Assembly: GCF_003387575.1 (NCBI RefSeq)
Contig: NZ_QUAB01000046.1
Coordinates: 124,001-188,000, forward strand
DNA: 64,000 nt
Direction: 5' to 3'
Source: Microbacterium bovistercoris
Lineage (GTDB): Bacteria; Actinomycetota; Actinomycetes; Actinomycetales; Microbacteriaceae
Shown: positions 61,033 through 64,000 of the stretch, in pieces
Layout of the letters: every line of letters begins with the position of its first letter
Numbering within the stretch: the stretch's first letter is position 1
Translations under genes and position numbers: made by a program
Notes under the pieces: generated by a model
The model's database searches: none
The model's input: only the letters and a program-made list of their open reading frames with translations
Told to the model about the DNA's origin: nothing

Positions 61033-62439
61033 ATGACCGCGATCGACTCCGCACCAGCCCCGCGCACGGGCCCCGTCCTCGCCCCCGGCGCCCTGACCGT
61101 CAGGGCAGGCCGCTGGATCGACGGCTGGGATGCCGAGGACCGCGATCAATGGGAGCACGAGGGACGACGCATCGCGGCGCGCAACCTGCGCTGGTCGATC
61201 TTCGCCGAGTTCCTCGGGTTCGTGGTGTGGCAGCTCTGGTCGATCGTCGTGATCTCGCTGCCGGCGGCAGGTTTCAGCTTCGGTGTGACGCAGACGTTCT
61301 GGTTGATCTCGATGCCGAGTCTCGTCGGCGCCACCCTGCGCTTCCCCTACACGTTCATGGTCCCCCGATTCGGCGGGCGGAACTGGACGATCATCTCGGC
61401 CGCACTGCTGCTGCTCCCGGTGACGGGTCTCGCGCTGTGCGTCAGCAACCCGGACACGCCGTTCCCGGTGATGCTCGGCGTCGCCGCCCTCGCCGGACTC
61501 GGCGGCGGCAACTTCGCCTCCTCAATGTCGAACATCACCTCGTTCTATCCGCAGCGCGAGAAGGGCTGGGCGCTGGGAGTGAACGCGGCCGGCGGCAACC
61601 TGGGCGCAGCCGTGGCGCAGTTCGTCGTGCCGATCGTCATCACGGTGGGAGCGGCGACGACCCTGAACCTCCCCGCCGCCGGCTGGATCTGGGTGCCGCT
61701 CATCATCGTCGCCGTCGTGGGCGCCGCGCTGCGCATGGACAATCTGTCCAGCGCCCGCGCCGACTTCGCCGCCTCCGTCGCCGCGTTCAGAGAGCCGCAC
61801 CTGTGGATCCTCGCGTTCCTCTATCTCGGCACCTTCGGCTCCTTCATCGGGTTCGCGGGCGTGTTCCCGAAGCTCCTCGCCGACCAGTTCCCGGAGTACT
61901 CCCAGCTGCACGTCGGCACCGCCTCACTGTCGCTCGCGTTCCTCGGCGCTCTGTGCGGATCTCTCGCACGGCCCTACGGCGGCAGGCTCGCCGACCGCTT
62001 CGGCGGCTCATCGATCACCCTGGTCGCGTTCGGCGCCATGGCCGCGCTCACCACCGTCGTCATCCTCACGCTGCCGACGATCGGGTTCTGGGGATTCCTG
62101 GGGCTGTTCCTGCTGCTCTTCACGGCGAGCGGAATCGGCAACGGGGCGACCTACCGGATGATCCCGACGGTGTTCGCCTGGCGTGCGGGAGCGGAGGACG
62201 CCCACCTTACCGCGGGCGACGTCGGATCTCAGCGCAAGGCGGCCGCCGCCCTCGGCATCATCTCGGCGATCGGCGCCTACGGCGGATTCGTCATTCCGCA
62301 GGCGCTCGGCTGGTCGAAGGCAGGCACGGGCGGCTACTCGACCGGACTGAGCTGGTTCGTCGGCGCCTACCTGATCATGATCACCGTGACGGCCGTGGTC
62401 TACGTGCGGGCCGGCCGGCGCGCGGGGACGCGGCTGTGA
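61033..62439 (+). CDS. Nitrate/nitrite MFS transporter (NarK/NasA type)
   Basis: 468 residues, about 12 transmembrane helices, with a 55-residue cytoplasmic N-terminus. Nitrate signature regions GLGGGNFASSMSNITSFYPQREKGWALG and GIGNGATYRMIPTVFAWR are the NarK-type glycine-rich motifs. Imports nitrate, or exports nitrite. Overlaps the nitrate reductase gene as GTGA (62436-62439), so the pair works as one uptake and reduction unit; assimilation is more likely than respiration, since no beta/gamma subunits are visible. Confidence 0.92.
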   Translation: MTAIDSAPAPRTGPVLAPGALTVRAGRWIDGWDAEDRDQWEHEGRRIAARNLRWSIFAEFLGFVVWQLWSIVVISLPAAGFSFGVTQTFWLISMPSLVGATLRFPYTFMVPRFGGRNWTIISAALLLLPVTGLALCVSNPDTPFPVMLGVAALAGLGGGNFASSMSNITSFYPQREKGWALGVNAAGGNLGAAVAQFVVPIVITVGAATTLNLPAAGWIWVPLIIVAVVGAALRMDNLSSARADFAASVAAFREPHLWILAFLYLGTFGSFIGFAGVFPKLLADQFPEYSQLHVGTASLSLAFLGALCGSLARPYGGRLADRFGGSSITLVAFGAMAALTTVVILTLPTIGFWGFLGLFLLLFTASGIGNGATYRMIPTVFAWRAGAEDAHLTAGDVGSQRKAAAALGIISAIGAYGGFVIPQALGWSKAGTGGYSTGLSWFVGAYLIMITVTAVVYVRAGRRAGTRL

Positions 62440-64000
62440 CGTCCGCGTCGGTCGCCTCGACGCACTGCCCGTACTGCGCTCTGCAGTGTGCGATGACACT
62501 GACGCCGCATGAGGCCGGTGCCTCGGTCGCGCCCCGCGACTTCCCGACCAATCGCGGCGGACTGTGCAAGAAGGGCTGGACCTCGGCCGAACTGCTCCGG
62601 CATCCGGACCGTGTGACCGCGCCCCTGCGGCGGACGGATGCCGGTTTCGAGGAGGTCTCCTGGGATGACGCGCTCGACGACATCGCAGCGCGACTCGTGG
62701 CGTTGCGCGAGGAGCGCGGCGCCGACTGCATCGGCGTGTTCGGCGGCGGCGGGCTCACGAACGAGAAGGCGTATCAGCTCGGCAAGTTCGCCCGGATCGC
62801 GCTGGGCACCAGCCGGATCGACTACAACGGCCGGTTCTGCATGTCCAGCGCTGCGGCGGCGGGCAACCGCGCCTTCGGCATCGATCGCGGGCTGCCGTTC
62901 CCGGTCACCGATCTCGACGGCGCGGAGACGATCCTGCTCCTCGGGTCGAACGTCGCCGCGACGATGCCGCCTCTGCTCGGCCACCTCACCGGGGCGCGCG
63001 CGGCCGGCGGCCTGATCGTCGTCGACCCGCGGCGCTCCGAGACCGCCAGGCTGCTCGAGGACGGCGGCGGGATCCACGTGCAGCCGGCCCCGGGCACCGA
63101 CCTGCTGGTGCTGCTCGGCCTGACCCACATCGTGCTCGCCGAGGGCCTCGCGGATCTCCCCTACCTGCGAAGGCGCACCACCGGCCTCGAGGAACTGCAG
63201 CGCAGTGTCGCCGCATGGTGGCCGGAGCGGGTGCAGTCGCTGACGGGAGTGCCGGCGGCGCAGCTGCGCACGATCGCCCGTCGTCTCGCCGAGCACCGGC
63301 GCACCTTCATCATCACCGGTCGCGGTGTCGAGCAGCACGCCGACGGCACCGACACCGCGACCGCCGCGATCAACCTCGCCCTCGTGCTCGGCCTGCCGGG
63401 ACGGCCCGGCGCGGGGTACGGCACGCTGACCGGCCAGGGCAACGGCCAGGGCGGTCGGGAGCACGGGCAGAAGTGCGACCAGCTCCCCGGGTACCGCCGG
63501 ATCTCGGATCCCGCTGCGCGGAAGCACGTCGCGGCGGTGTGGGGCGTCGAGGAGAGGACTCTTCCCGGCCCCGGCGTCCCGGCGATGGAACTGCTCGGAA
63601 TGCTCGGCGACGAGGTCGCCGCCCTCCTGGTGCACGGTTCGAACGTCGTGGTCTCCGCACCGGACGCGGCAACCGTCACACGGGATCTGGCGAGACTCGA
63701 CCTGCTGGTCGTGTGCGACTTCTTCCTCTCCGAGACCGCGAAGCTGGCGCACTACGTGCTGCCCGTGACGCAATGGGCCGAGGAGGAGGGCACGATGACC
63801 TCGCTCGAGGGCCGCGTGATCCGGCGGCGGAAGTCGATCGATGCACCGGGCGAGACGCGGAGCGAGCTGTGGATCCTCCAGCAGCTGGCCCGTCGTCTGC
63901 GGGCTCCGGGCAGCTGGCCGACCGATGCCGCGGAGGTCTTCGACGAACTCGCCAGAGCCTCTGCGGGAGGTCCCGCCGACTACTCCGGCCTCAGCCATGC
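62436..64000 (+). CDS. Molybdopterin nitrate reductase, assimilatory type (3' end cut)
   Basis: Reduces nitrate to nitrite using a bis-MGD cofactor and 4Fe-4S cluster. GTG start at 62436 (VTSASVASTHCPYCALQCAM). N-terminal 4Fe-4S site CPYCALQC plus GLCKKGW; the Mo-ligand cysteine region NGRFCMSSAA, typical of NarB/NasC; the molybdopterin domain continues with TLTGQGNGQGGREHGQKCDQLPGY and LPVTQWAEEEGTMTSLEGR. 521 codons are visible and the frame is open at the right edge. The neighbouring nitrate transporter supports nitrate over formate as substrate. Confidence 0.9.
   Translation, partial: MTSASVASTHCPYCALQCAMTLTPHEAGASVAPRDFPTNRGGLCKKGWTSAELLRHPDRVTAPLRRTDAGFEEVSWDDALDDIAARLVALREERGADCIGVFGGGGLTNEKAYQLGKFARIALGTSRIDYNGRFCMSSAAAAGNRAFGIDRGLPFPVTDLDGAETILLLGSNVAATMPPLLGHLTGARAAGGLIVVDPRRSETARLLEDGGGIHVQPAPGTDLLVLLGLTHIVLAEGLADLPYLRRRTTGLEELQRSVAAWWPERVQSLTGVPAAQLRTIARRLAEHRRTFIITGRGVEQHADGTDTATAAINLALVLGLPGRPGAGYGTLTGQGNGQGGREHGQKCDQLPGYRRISDPAARKHVAAVWGVEERTLPGPGVPAMELLGMLGDEVAALLVHGSNVVVSAPDAATVTRDLARLDLLVVCDFFLSETAKLAHYVLPVTQWAEEEGTMTSLEGRVIRRRKSIDAPGETRSELWILQQLARRLRAPGSWPTDAAEVFDELARASAGGPADYSGLSH

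Overview
The window is a chromosomal segment of a GC-rich (visibly near 70 %) Gram-positive actinobacterium. RbpA, WhiA, the rne-rplU-rpmA-obg-proBA block, a translational T-box on ileS, many TANNNT-N6-start leaderless promoters and C/G-ending codons all point that way. The gene order (ileS-folC-DUF4233-ndk, and uvrA-uvrC-rapZ-whiA followed by sodA-gap-pgk-tpiA-secG-rbpA) and the style of the sequence suggest Microbacteriaceae, most likely Microbacterium. The genus is inference. I see no rRNA, CRISPR array, insertion sequence, phage genes or replication origin.

Layout. 1-8.5 kb (minus): ndk, then rne, rplU, rpmA, obg, proB and proA (cut at the left edge), with two plus-strand insertions (DUF4031, VKOR). 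8.5-13.8 kb (minus): T-box-controlled ileS, folC, DUF4233. 13.8-15.3 kb: a tiny ribbon-helix-helix gene coupled to a VOC gene, and a divergent pentapeptide-like gene. 15.3-20.2 kb (minus): a complete dipeptide/nickel-type ABC importer with both ATPases fused. 20.4-23.2 kb (plus): an archaeal-like valS and a small coupled gene. 23.2-25.1 kb: a winged-helix regulator with a doubly symmetric operator, and an EamA transporter. 25.2-28.4 kb: threonine degradation (tdh-kbl) divergent from a LysR gene. 28.4-33.5 kb: M3 peptidase, two methyltransferases, an epoxide-hydrolase-like protein.

33.6-47.7 kb (minus mostly): tig, a TPR gene, clpP1, clpP2 and clpX. The usual tig-clpP1-clpP2-clpX string is split by about 9 kb of catabolic genes: a SorC-regulated deoxyribose module (sorC-deoC-ald-ald) and a PucR-type regulator divergent from an aldehyde dehydrogenase/GMC oxidoreductase pair. 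47.8-49.3 kb: divergent tRNA-Pro(TGG) and tRNA-Gly(TCC) and a membrane-anchored HExxH protein. 49.3-60.8 kb (minus): rbpA, secG, tpiA, pgk, gap, sodA, whiA, rapZ, uvrC, uvrA. 61-64 kb (plus): assimilatory nitrate uptake and reduction (narK-type transporter plus a molybdopterin nitrate reductase cut at the right edge) behind a well-spaced GlnR box.

The most notable signals are: (i) a GlnR-type a-b-a-b box before the nitrate genes; (ii) about ten genes whose TANNNT -10 element lies exactly 6 nt before the start codon, implying leaderless mRNAs; (iii) the ileS T-box with an ATC specifier; (iv) a four-copy symmetric TGCAAAG operator; (v) in-frame repeat-like sequence inside uvrC and at the C-terminus of uvrA; (vi) strong excess of the hexamer GGATGC/GCATCC. 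I found no convincing wholly new multi-gene system. All intergenic gaps are under 300 bases.
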